From CAVZMO01 sp963776195 (GTDB taxonomy: Bacteria; Nitrospirota; Thermodesulfovibrionia; Thermodesulfovibrionales; SM23-35), in contig CAVZMO010000011.1 in the NCBI GenBank assembly GCA_963776195.1, positions 1-64,000 on the forward strand: a stretch of DNA of 64,000 nucleotides. The letters are read 5' to 3'. Positions 9,228 through 17,265 of this stretch are shown here, piece by piece. The translations under genes and the position numbers were made by a program. Position 1 is the first letter of the stretch, and each line of letters opens with the position of its first letter. The notes under the pieces were generated by a model. The model was not told where the DNA came from and made no database searches. It saw only the letters and a list, made by a program, of their open reading frames with translations.

Positions 9228-10480
9228 TTAAACAATAATTCGAATTTGGCCTCCAAGTTCCTTCAAGATAGGTTCTTTTACACCGGAAGGCAGATCCCAC
9301 CATTTCTTTTTCAACGGTCCAAAACCCTTCTTCCTGGTGCTGTAAATAAACTGCTCTTCTGTCTGGCCTTCCTTCCGTTCCTTTGCATACTCCTGCTTTA
9401 TAAAGGCATAAACTTCCTCCCTGAATTCCGGAGGCAGGGCCTTGTTGTCATACATGATATTCTGGAAACCCGTTGCCAGGTGAACCTCGGATGTGCCTGT
9501 CTCGGGGAACATATGAAATGCTTCCTCCGGGAGAGTTGATGCGCCATGCTGGACACATCCTGAAAGTCTGTATTCTTTTCTTGCAAGATCCGAAAGGATC
9601 CTTAGCGTGTCAAAATCTATTTTTACTTTTGCGAGTGTCCCATCGGGCAGAACAACTCCGCCATGGCTTGTGCCGGTCTGGACACTGAGTTTGCTTAAAC
9701 CTTTGCCTTCTTTAAAGGTCTCCCTGAATCCATCGAGATATGCCCTGAGTTCATCCGGCGTGCTGTTTTTCTTGCCGATTTCTCCTATCTCTCCGCCGAT
9801 TGATATCTCTATGCCGGCAGGCTGGATTTCTCTTATGAAAGCAGCGAGTTCTGCCGTCTTCTCAAAGTTCGGCCTCTGTTGTTCCTTGATTGTTTCTTTT
9901 TCCAGGTCCACGAGAGTGGATGAATCGATATCGATGTTATAAAATTCAGCCTCGATCGCTTCTTTCATAAGCCCCTTATATAGTCGGTTTCAGGCTTCGG
10001 GTCGGCTCAGATAGTTTTTCCTGACGAGCTGAAAATGATCGCCCTGAATAAATACCGGTCCCTGATATCCTTCTTTAACCGCTGCAGCAAGCACTACCGA
10101 AGCGTATTCCAGCGGTCTCTGTTTCGTATATCCGATCTCGGAGCGGGCTATCTCAAAAATAAACGGTCCCACATTCATCTCCATAGCTTTTTTAAAAACA
10201 ACCCGTGCAGCGTCATAGGTAAGTCCCCTGATATTCATTGCGGGAACAGTAAATCCGGGATATGCCCTGCCCATCTCTTCGTAAAGGGACTGGATGGATG
10301 ACGGTATTGCACCCGCTGCTTTTGCTATTTCCTTTATGAGCATCAGAAGGGCATTTTTCTTCTCGCCCTCTGAAAATACAGCCTCGTAAATGATGTTATC
10401 CATCGCGTCTTTCAGGTCCGTTAAAGATCTTTTATTGCTACTCCTTCCTTACCGATGGCAATAAAATTTCCTAATTCCAT
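9228..10480 (-). pseudogene. Interrupted class II ketose-bisphosphate aldolase
   Basis: The best start is the ATG at 10480, preceded by AAAGGAGGA. Reading from there shows GNFIAIGKEG and then a frameshift near 10420. From about 10403 the correct frame runs through FTVPAMNIRG, FEIARSEIGYTKQRPLEYA and FIQGDHFQ to an in-frame TGA at 9990-9992. After it the same frame resumes with FYNIDIDSSTLVDL, GGEIGEIGKKNS, SVQTGTSHGG, VQHGASTLPEEAFH and the C-terminal KKKWWDLP. Together these are a full-length aldolase of the roughly 415-residue class II branch, a zinc-dependent cytoplasmic sugar-phosphate aldolase family. Two lesions make it a pseudogene unless they are sequence errors. Confidence 0.8.
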
Positions 10481-10674
10481 GAAATCTATATCCTCCTTTG
10501 AACTATTTTTTCAGCAACGTCTTGTTGTTGATTTATCATAATTTTAGCAATATTTTTGAGAGTATTCTATTATTTATTTTTGTCCCGGGGTTGTTCCGGA
10601 AATACCCCGTATCTTTGTGAGCTTAAGTTTGAGATGTAGAATAGGGCCATGAAGTTTGATAGAGTAAACATATC

Positions 10675-11776
10675 ATGATCGAAATAGATGGAAGTTATAG
10701 AGAGGGCGGCGGACAGATTCTGCGGACTGCATCTGAGTCTTTCCTGCCTTTTCCGAAATCCTTCAGGATATTCAATATCAGAAAGGGCCGGAAGAAGCCG
10801 GGACTTATGCCTCAGCACCTTACAGCTGTCAGGGCGGCTCAGCTGATTTCCGGTGCGGAGGTGATCGGTGACAGGATGGGATCGACGGAGCATTTCATTT
10901 TCCCCCGGTGAAGTAAAAAGCGGAGATTTTTTCTTTGATATCGGGACGGCCGGGTTCCACTTCACTGGTCCTTCAGACACTGATCCCTGCTGTTGTTTTT
11001 TCAAATATATTCCATGACCCTTCATCTCCCCTTTATTAAAGAGGGGGAAGGGGGGACTACCAAAAGAAAAGACTACCATTACCCTGAAGGGAGGCACCCA
11101 TGTCCCGTTCAGCCCTTCATTTCATTATCTCGGCGGGGTTTTTGCCCCAGTCTTAACAGATGATCGGCATAAGAATAGAGCTTTCAATAGAGTCTCATGG
11201 ATTTTATCCAAAAGGTGGCGGGAAGGTCAGGGCGGAAATTTTTCTTCCGAAAAATATCAGGCCTTTGAAGGCTCGCGACGAGGGAAGATCCTGAAGCTGA
11301 AAGGATATTCCGGAGTCGGCAATCTTCCTTTGTCGATAGCGGAAAGGCAGCGGAGTGCGCTATTGGATAAGGTATATTCCGAAATAAGAGATCTTAAGTG
11401 TCCTGTTGAAATTGAACTGCAGAACGTATCAACCCCCGGACAGGGAACGTTTGTTTTCCTCCGGTCGGAATCCGAAAATTCCATGGCAGGCTTTACATCT
11501 CTCGGTGAGAGGGGAAAGAAAGCCGAGGTTGTAGGCGCCGAGGCCGCAAAAGGGTTTCTTGACTATTATTCCACTGGGGCAGCACTGGATCCGCACATGT
11601 CTGATCAGATCGTTTTATACCTGGCGATGTGTAAGGAAGAATCAGAGTTCAGCACTTCCTGCATAACGGAACATCTTATGACAAATTTGTGGGTAATAAG
11701 CTTGTTCCATGAATATCGGTACTCAGTTGAGGGCGATGTCGGACAAGCGGGCATAGTGAGAATTTACAAACTTTGA
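10675..11776 (+). pseudogene. rtcA: Decayed RNA 3'-terminal phosphate cyclase
   Basis: The start (MIEIDGSYREGGGQILRTA) and the KKPGLMPQHLTAVRA segment are typical of RtcA, which makes 2',3'-cyclic phosphate RNA ends using ATP. The frame is then lost several times. FSPGEVKSGDFFFDIGTAG, SLVLQTLIPAVVFSN, TLKGGTHVPFSPSFHYLGG and FYPKGGGKVRAEIF appear in different frames. The last 148 codons (11330-11776) contain FTSLGERGKKAEVVG and HMSDQIVLYLA. A REP-like repeat is inserted at about 11010-11070, between the IPAVVFS and TLKGGTH segments. The gene is beyond rescue by a single correction. Its end overlaps the convergent thioesterase gene by 13 bases. Confidence 0.88.
11025..11056. repeat. REP-like repeat inserted in rtcA
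   Basis: TCTCCCCTTTATTAAAGAGG continues into a G-rich tail. It is the same element as the arms at 8983-9081 and 15478. It lies inside the rtcA remnant, where the intact family has no corresponding residues. Confidence 0.65.
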
Positions 11777-12165
11777 TCTGCATATAACGCTTTAAATTCT
11801 TCGGGCAATCGCTGAGGTCTCCCGTCTTTGTTGATGCAGGCCAGTTTAACCATTGCCTCCACGAGGGGAGTATCTTCTCTAAGAACGTATTGTCGCAGTG
11901 TAATGGTGGCATGACTTATTTCTATTACCTCGGTGGCCACTTCAATAATTTCTCCGAGCCTCGCCGGTTTCTTGTAACCAATATCAACATGCACTACCGC
12001 AAACAGGTAACCTTTATTGTGATACTCTGCGACATCGATTCCTTTCTCCAGGAGGAACTCTGTCCTTGCCCGCTCCATATAACGGAGATAGTTTGCATAA
12101 TAGACCACTCCGCCCGCGTCGGTGTCTTCGTAATAGATCTTAATTTTAAACCGGTGCATTGTCAT
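11764..12165 (-). CDS. ybgC: YbgC-like acyl-CoA thioesterase (hot-dog fold)
   Basis: 133 residues, the usual size. The N-terminal catalytic signature YYEDTDAGGVVYYANYLRYM with the Asp-x-Asp-x-x-Gly-x-Val-Tyr pattern identifies the 4-hydroxybenzoyl-CoA/YbgC thioesterase group. These cytoplasmic enzymes hydrolyse short acyl-CoA or acyl-ACP and in proteobacteria are linked to the Tol-Pal locus. No tol genes are seen here. It lies 46 bases downstream of the Smr-domain gene on the same strand. The downstream neighbour rtcA is convergent and decayed. Confidence 0.9.
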   Translation of the reverse strand: MTMHRFKIKIYYEDTDAGGVVYYANYLRYMERARTEFLLEKGIDVAEYHNKGYLFAVVHVDIGYKKPARLGEIIEVATEVIEISHATITLRQYVLREDTPLVEAMVKLACINKDGRPQRLPEEFKALYADQSL

Positions 12166-12211
12166 TGCACGCTACCCTTTTCACGACCTCTGCTTTGCCA
12201 TTCATTCAACT

Positions 12212-12835
12212 TTACCTCGACTTGAGGATGATGTATGTCGCACCTAATCCACCGTCACAGTCCTTGGCGGTGGAGTAAGCGAGTGTCCATTTTCTGAACT
12301 GCCCCTGTAATAATTTCTCCAGTGCCTCTTTAAGGACAGGGCCGTTTGGTGATCTGAGCCCTCTCCCGTGTATCACTTTAATGCAGAACAGTCGTTTTCT
12401 TACAGCTTCTCTAAAGAACGAAGAGAGGGCTTCTTCCGCCACGCCGAGGGTCATTCCGTGAAGATCGATATAATCCTGGACAGAAAAATCGCCCCGATGC
12501 AGTTTCTTGAGGATGTCCTTTCTTATATCCGGACTGATCCACTCGATATATTCCCCCGTGTCCGAAATCCTGATTTTTGTTTCACCTGTTACAACGCGCT
12601 TGAGGTCCTCAAGAGACTCGTCTCTGCGCTCGGGCGGAAACACGATCTTCGGAGGCTGTTTAGGAGGAATTTGCCTGAATTCCCTGATCTCTCTTACATC
12701 AGACATCGCATCCAGGAATATCTCCTCATCCGTTCTGATCTCGACAATATCCTTCTTGGCGAAAGTAAATTGGTTGCCTTCGAGAACTTTCCTCAGTCCT
12801 TTAAAGGGGGTGTAAGAAAGTTTTGTCATCTTCAT
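12212..12835 (-). CDS. Smr-domain protein
   Basis: 207 residues. The C-terminal 85 form a Smr domain (DLHGMTLGVAEEALSSFF, KVIHGRGLRS, and the final GGLGATYIIL), as in stand-alone Smr proteins related to the MutS2 tail. The N-terminal 120 residues are charged and poorly conserved (KKDIVEIRTDEEIFL, PPKQPPKIVFPP). Stand-alone Smr proteins are nucleic-acid binding or nicking enzymes; the target here is unknown. The start is supported by AGGAGG two bases before the ATG spacer. Cytoplasmic. Confidence 0.88.
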   Translation of the reverse strand: MKMTKLSYTPFKGLRKVLEGNQFTFAKKDIVEIRTDEEIFLDAMSDVREIREFRQIPPKQPPKIVFPPERRDESLEDLKRVVTGETKIRISDTGEYIEWISPDIRKDILKKLHRGDFSVQDYIDLHGMTLGVAEEALSSFFREAVRKRLFCIKVIHGRGLRSPNGPVLKEALEKLLQGQFRKWTLAYSTAKDCDGGLGATYIILKSR

Positions 12836-12951
12836 ATCCTCCTATTATTATATAAAAATTGAGAATTCTGAAAACAAGATTTGAAGGGTTGTATAATAAT
12901 ATCCAAACTCTCATGCAGATTTAGCGGTACAAAGGGATGCGAACATAATAA

Positions 12952-13040
12952 CACCCTCCCCGGCCCCCTCCCGTCAAAGGAGAGGATGTAGAAGAGACAG
13001 TCCCCTCGCCCCTGGTGGGAGAGGTTAGGTTGAGGGGGTA
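12952..13040. repeat. Inverted dispersed repeat before ampG
   Basis: A C-rich left arm (ACCCTCCCCGGCCCCCTCCC) is followed about 25 bases later by a related G-rich right arm (GGTGGGAGAGGTTAGGTTGA). The two can pair imperfectly. The design resembles the 8983-9081 element but the sequence is a different subfamily. It ends just before the TTG start of the AmpG-like gene. Confidence 0.5.
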
Positions 13041-13057
13041 TTTTCGGGACGAAAATA

Positions 13058-14341
13058 TTGGGAAATAATATTACCGGAAAAAGAATCTTGAAATTTGATA
13101 TAACACCCTATCTCCGGGTATTCCGCAGCCGGAGCATTGCCATTATAACATTCCTTGGTTTTTCCTCGGGGCTTCCTTTAGCTTTGACCGGCGCTACCCT
13201 GCAGGCTTGGATGACAGTATCAGGGGTGGATTTGCGGACTATCGGCATATTTGCGCTGGTAGGGATGCCGTATACGCTGAAGTTCTTGTGGGCGCCGCTC
13301 ATGGACCGTTTTGTCCCGCCATGGCTCGGGAGAAGAAGGGGGTGGATAGTCATAACCCAGCTCATCCTTGTTATCGGCATTTCGGCAATGGCCTTCAGTT
13401 CCCCGCGGGAGGGACCTTTGTTGTTAGCGGGGCTTGCCTTGATGGTAGCTTTTGCCTCCGCGTCCCAGGACATTGTGATTGACGCATACCGTACCGATGT
13501 TTTACATGAGCAGGAGCGCGGAGTTGGGGCTGCCGTATCTGTTATGGGTTATCGTATTGCATGGCTTGTTTCGGGCGCGCTTGCACTCATCCTGTCTGAT
13601 CATATCGGCTGGCGCAGTACATATTTATTAATGGCCTGTGTTATGGGGATGGGCATAATCTCAACGCTCTTGGGGCCTGAGCCTGATGGAAAAATTATCC
13701 CGCCAAACAGCATGAAAGAAGCGATATTCGGCCCGATGAAAGACTATTTCTCAAGAAATTTTGCGCTGCAGCTATTGCTGTTGATTGTGCTCTATAAATT
13801 GGGAGATGCTTTTGCGGGGGCTTTGACGACAGCGTTTCTTATTCGAGGGGTTGGTTTTTCCGCAAGCGAGGTTGGCACTATTAACAAAGGACTCGGTTTC
13901 ATATCAGTGATCATAGGCGCGATCTTCGGCGGCACTTTGATGGTAAAGCTTAAACTCTTCCGCTCTCTGATGGTATTTGGAGTTCTGCAGGCAGTATCCA
14001 ATCTTTCATTCATGGTTCTCGCATGGACGGGGAAGAGTTACGGGATGCTTGTTTTTGCCGTTGCCTTCGAAAACCTTGCAAGTGGTATGGGTACTGCAGC
14101 CTTTGTCTCACTTCTTATGGCGATGTGTAACCACCGCTACACCGCAACACAGTATGCTCTTCTATCATCGCTCGCAGCACTCGGAAGGATTTTTATATCT
14201 CCCACATCCGGCTTCCTCGTAGAATCAATAGGCTGGGCAAGTTTCTTTTTTGTGACATTCCTTACTGCATTTCCGGGCTTATTGCTTCTCTGGCTGCTGC
14301 GTAATGAAATTTTAGAGTTGAAAAGTGAAGCGGGTAATTGA
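13058..14341 (+). CDS. ampG: AmpG-like muropeptide permease (MFS)
   Basis: 427 residues with about 12 membrane helices. The AmpG subgroup of the major facilitator superfamily is marked by GFSSGLPLALTGATLQAWM, GMPYTLKFLWAPLMDR and LGRRRGW in the first half. The second-half segment MAMCNHRYTATQYALLSSLAALGR is also typical. AmpG brings anhydromuropeptides released during wall turnover into the cytoplasm. The start is the TTG at 13058; no ATG is available before the first helix. A DUF1460 amidase gene lies tail-to-tail 8 bases away and nagA follows, so this group looks devoted to wall recycling. Confidence 0.88.
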   Translation: MGNNITGKRILKFDITPYLRVFRSRSIAIITFLGFSSGLPLALTGATLQAWMTVSGVDLRTIGIFALVGMPYTLKFLWAPLMDRFVPPWLGRRRGWIVITQLILVIGISAMAFSSPREGPLLLAGLALMVAFASASQDIVIDAYRTDVLHEQERGVGAAVSVMGYRIAWLVSGALALILSDHIGWRSTYLLMACVMGMGIISTLLGPEPDGKIIPPNSMKEAIFGPMKDYFSRNFALQLLLLIVLYKLGDAFAGALTTAFLIRGVGFSASEVGTINKGLGFISVIIGAIFGGTLMVKLKLFRSLMVFGVLQAVSNLSFMVLAWTGKSYGMLVFAVAFENLASGMGTAAFVSLLMAMCNHRYTATQYALLSSLAALGRIFISPTSGFLVESIGWASFFFVTFLTAFPGLLLLWLLRNEILELKSEAGN

Positions 14342-14349
14342 AAATTAAC

Positions 14350-15096
14350 TCAAGCGGCTTTTACGAAAGCTTTAGGCCTAAACACAATGATACCCGGCTT
14401 GTCCGCGATATAAAGTTTCAAATCCTGATCAACAACTTTTCGATATTCCTTTTGAGAGGAGGCATGTCTCAAAAAAAGGGCATCTCCATCTCTGATTGTG
14501 ATTCCGACATGAGAAACGTCCAGACCTGTTAATCGTGAATATATCCCGATATAATCGCCGGTCCTAAGTTTATTGCAGACCGTACTATCGACCGCTTCTG
14601 ACGGAATATATTGCATCTCACGCCGTACAGGTCGAATGCCCGGGAGGAAATCTGTCCCGTCTTCTTTCTTATTGAGTGTTTTTTGTGCCTTCATTATCTT
14701 CTGACCGCCTGTTTCATCCGTAACATCATCAACAAAGTCTGCATTAAATTCTTTCCAATCGGTGAAGAAATGATTTCTGTTCATAAAGTTGACGAATCCC
14801 GATCTATATCTCACCCTCTTTAAATTCGACTCAAAATCAGCGTAAGAATCAGAAAGGCGCATTGCTTCTACGTATTCGATAAAGGTCAAGCAATCGACTC
14901 CGGTGAGATTTATAACGAAAACCTCGGGGGTAAGCTTAACGCCGATGAGGGTCGATTCAGCATAATCGATATCGAGGAACTGTTTTGAAAGAAAGTCTAT
15001 TCTCTCGCCGGGGTCTCTCATCTGAGAAGATTCCCGTATGATGCCGTCCAACTGTTCGTGGGAAAATTCACCTAAAATAATATGCTTCTCATACAC
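14350..15096 (-). CDS. DUF1460 N-acetylmuramoyl-L-alanine amidase-like protein
   Basis: 248 residues of the DUF1460 family, a NlpC/P60-like cysteine amidase fold. A likely catalytic cysteine sits in INLTGVDCLTFIEYVEAM (about residue 71) and a histidine in LDVSHVGITI near residue 203; RSGFVNFMNRNHFFTDW is also conserved. No signal peptide is visible, so it is probably cytoplasmic. It would then cleave the peptide from muropeptides imported by the neighbouring AmpG. That pairing is inferred from position and family knowledge. Confidence 0.82.
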   Translation of the reverse strand: MYEKHIILGEFSHEQLDGIIRESSQMRDPGERIDFLSKQFLDIDYAESTLIGVKLTPEVFVINLTGVDCLTFIEYVEAMRLSDSYADFESNLKRVRYRSGFVNFMNRNHFFTDWKEFNADFVDDVTDETGGQKIMKAQKTLNKKEDGTDFLPGIRPVRREMQYIPSEAVDSTVCNKLRTGDYIGIYSRLTGLDVSHVGITIRDGDALFLRHASSQKEYRKVVDQDLKLYIADKPGIIVFRPKAFVKAA

Positions 15097-15215
15097 AGAA
15101 TTATAATAACCCTAATAGTGTTTTTTTGACATCTGTTACTTGCAAGTCATCGAATTTGATCGAATTTGGCGGATAATATGTGAGATCGAAGACCGCTGTG
15201 CTATGATAATCAATA

Positions 15216-16193
15216 ATGAGGATTATCGATACACATACCCATGGAATAGGCGGCTATGACACAAGGACGACCGATGTGGACCACATTCTCCGAATAGCCG
15301 AAATCCATGGATCATACGAGGTCTCGGAAATCCTGCTCACCATATATCCTTCTACGATCAGGGTGATGAGGGAGAATATGGAGACCATTAAGCGGGCGAT
15401 GGAAAAGCAAGGAATCAGGGTAAATTATCCTGTCAATAGGTCTCAATTCCAGCCGCAAGCATCCGGTAATCCGCCCATCCCCCCTTTAGAAATGGGGGGT
15501 AAGGGTGGATTTGAAAAAGAGGGCCGGGAAGGGATTACTCAACCTGCAAAAATCATCGGTGTTCATCTCGAGGGCCCTTTCCTGAACCCTGCGAAATGCG
15601 GCGCTCTGAATGCGATGGCATTTATCGAACCGGCAGAATATGCATTTGATGAACTCATAGAGGGTTTCGAAAGTTTCGTAAGGATAATTTCTGTTGCACC
15701 CGAAATGAGCGGAGCTGTCGGGTTGATTAAAAAAATGTCTGATAAGGGAATCATCGTCAGTATGGGGCATTCTGACGCGACTTATGCGGAAGCGGATGCG
15801 GGTTTTCATGCCGGTGCTAAAGGTATAACCCATATTTTTAATGCCATGCGCGGTTTTCATCACAGGGAGCCCGGGATCGCGGGATTTGCACTTTTAAATG
15901 GAGACATATATATCGAGGTCATTGCAGATCCCTTTCACCTGCATCCAAAAACGCTTGATCTCATATTCAGAACGAAGAATCCTGATAAAATAATCATAAT
16001 ATCGGATACAGTCAAAGAGACAAAGGCCGATGGCAGTAAGGAGCGCGGCATCTCTGATACATATGGCAATCTTCTGGGTGGAAGCCTGACGATTGCTGAA
16101 TCTTCGAATAGGCTTATTGCGATGGGCCATAATGAAGAAGTCATTAAGAGCTGTATAACGACAAATCCCGGTGTGTATTTGTCTGCACGGTAA
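15216..16193 (+). CDS. nagA: N-acetylglucosamine-6-phosphate deacetylase
   Basis: 325 residues, somewhat short for NagA. Amidohydrolase motifs are intact: DTHTHG at the start, HLEGPFLNPAKCGAL (metal-binding Glu), GHSDATYAEADAG, THIFNAMRGFHHREPGI and a late ISDT aspartate. It removes acetate from GlcNAc-6-phosphate in the cytoplasm during aminosugar or wall recycling. Residues about 80-108 (PPIPPLEMGGKGGFEKEG) are not family sequence: they are the translation of a REP-like repeat inserted in frame before the HLEGPF motif. The selenoprotein gene starts 22 bases downstream, probably in the same transcript. Confidence 0.87.
   Translation: MRIIDTHTHGIGGYDTRTTDVDHILRIAEIHGSYEVSEILLTIYPSTIRVMRENMETIKRAMEKQGIRVNYPVNRSQFQPQASGNPPIPPLEMGGKGGFEKEGREGITQPAKIIGVHLEGPFLNPAKCGALNAMAFIEPAEYAFDELIEGFESFVRIISVAPEMSGAVGLIKKMSDKGIIVSMGHSDATYAEADAGFHAGAKGITHIFNAMRGFHHREPGIAGFALLNGDIYIEVIADPFHLHPKTLDLIFRTKNPDKIIIISDTVKETKADGSKERGISDTYGNLLGGSLTIAESSNRLIAMGHNEEVIKSCITTNPGVYLSAR
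15478..15513. repeat. REP-like repeat inserted in frame within nagA
   Basis: TCCCCCCTTTAGAAATGGGG followed by GGTAAGGGTGGATTT matches the arms of the 8983-9081 element. It adds residues to NagA without a stop or frameshift. Confidence 0.7.
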
Positions 16194-16215
16194 ATCCGGA
16201 AATCGGAGGTGTGTG

Positions 16216-16422
16216 GTGGCAGAAAAAACTATTATTTATGGCAAGGAAGGTTGACCTTATACGGAAAAAGCCAGGTCGGCTTATGGAGACGATGTGTTGT
16301 ATTTCGATGTTAAAGAGGACAACAAAAAGTTAGAAGAAATGTTAAGGCATTCGGGAGGTGTCCGGAAGGTCCCGGTTATTCTTGAAGGAGAAAGGGTAAC
16401 CATAGGTTATGAAGGCTCCTGA
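16216..16422 (+). CDS. UXX-star selenoprotein (glutaredoxin-like), Sec at residue 13
   Basis: Reading through the TGA at 16252-16254 as selenocysteine gives one continuous 68-residue protein starting AEKTIIYGKEG-U-PYTEKARSAYG and ending RKVPVILEGERVTIGYEGS. This matches the UXX-star family of small thioredoxin-fold proteins, where U-P-Y-T replaces the glutaredoxin C-P-Y-C site. The cis-proline segment KVPVI is present. GTG at 16216 is the likely start (an in-frame GTG lies at 16213), with GGAGGT six bases upstream. A SECIS-like hairpin follows the TGA at 16268-16282. The downstream sequence stays family-like to the end, so the TGA is not a random stop. It should be a cytoplasmic redox protein; the substrate is unknown. 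Confidence 0.88.
16268..16282 (+). promoter_or_regulatory. Bacterial SECIS-like hairpin
   Basis: A five-base stem AAGCC/GGCTT closes the loop AGGTC. The loop begins 19 bases after the UGA and carries the GGU bases recognised by SelB in the E. coli fdhF element, whose loop reads AGGUCU at nearly the same spacing. It lies within the coding sequence, as bacterial SECIS elements do. Confidence 0.75.
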
Positions 16423-16600
16423 GGAGTTTGATTGCCGATAGGTATCGGTAAGAGAGGCTGGGTTTTATATTAATTTTTCACCGCATTTACGTTATCTTCG
16501 GCATGCGATTGCCGGTTCGATGACCCGAGATGAATCTCGAAAAAGTACGCAGATTTCCTTAGAAAACAATAAAGAAAATATATTAAAATAGATAAATTAG

Positions 16601-17083
16601 ATGTGGTATGCGATATATACAAAACCCAGAAGAGAAGACCCGGTAGCTTTTCAGCTCCGGAACATCGGGATTGAGGTTCTTAATCCGAGACTGAAATCAC
16701 AGAAATATAAGAACAATAAATTTCATGAGGTCATAGAGCCTTTTTTCCCCTGTTACCTTTTTGCCAATTTCGAAAAAGACAGATATTCCCATCTCATAAC
16801 TTATACGAGAGGAGTGAGATACATTGTCGGTAAAAACAATCCTATCACAGTCCGTAATGAAATTATAAATGTGATAAAAGAAGGCATGGGAGAAGACAAT
16901 ATCATTATTGTCAAACCTCAGAATTTCAAGCAAGGCGACAGGGTCCTTATAAGAGAAGGACCCTTTAAAGATTTTTATGGGATATTCGAGAGAGAGATCA
17001 GGGGCTTCGAGCGGGTAATCATACTTCTCTCCGCCTTAAATTGCAGAATCGAGCTGGATGGCTGTTTTCTTGCTGTGGCGTGA
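16601..17083 (+). CDS. NusG-paralogue antiterminator, RfaH/LoaP type
   Basis: 160 residues, typical of the RfaH/UpxY/LoaP group. The N-terminal NGN domain has MWYAIYTKPRREDPVAFQL, PFFPCYLFANF and YTRGVRYIVG. A C-terminal KOW-like domain has FKQGDRVLIREGPFKDFYG. These proteins bind paused RNA polymerase at an ops-type signal and let it read through long, Rho-sensitive operons. The gene sits first at the polysaccharide locus, and an ops-like element lies 120 bases downstream, ahead of rfbA. Target control of the locus is inferred. Confidence 0.88.
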   Translation: MWYAIYTKPRREDPVAFQLRNIGIEVLNPRLKSQKYKNNKFHEVIEPFFPCYLFANFEKDRYSHLITYTRGVRYIVGKNNPITVRNEIINVIKEGMGEDNIIIVKPQNFKQGDRVLIREGPFKDFYGIFEREIRGFERVIILLSALNCRIELDGCFLAVA

Positions 17084-17202
17084 GATTAAGATAGGCTGAG
17101 GCTGAGCGAAGAAAGAAAATCCTTAATCTTTCTCTAATTTTTTGTCTGAGAGCGTGTTGCATGACAGTTTATTCACCGGACATGCCCGAGTCGGACATGA
17201 AG

Positions 17203-17215
17203 GGCGGTAGCCTGC
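17203..17215 (+). promoter_or_regulatory. ops-like element in polysaccharide operon leader
   Basis: GGCGGTAGCCTGC differs from the E. coli ops core GGCGGTAGCGTGC at one position. It lies in the 182-base leader between the RfaH-like gene and rfbA, in the coding orientation of the operon. The flanks (GGGC...GCCC) could form the small hairpin that ops makes in the non-template strand. Function is inferred from the match and position. Confidence 0.55.
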
Positions 17216-17265
17216 CCTCTTTGGGCTTGCCAGCGCGTTGTCTTGACAGCTAAAATAGAGCAGAA

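Noticed and set aside
9990..9992. In-frame TGA of the aldolase as a second selenocysteine codon
   Set aside because: No hairpin with a G-containing loop follows at SECIS distance, the residue is not a conserved Cys, and another lesion (a frameshift) lies in the same gene.
10570..11097. 175-residue frame on the minus strand
   Set aside because: It is a shadow of the rtcA remnant and repeat, is proline/arginine-rich and has no family features.
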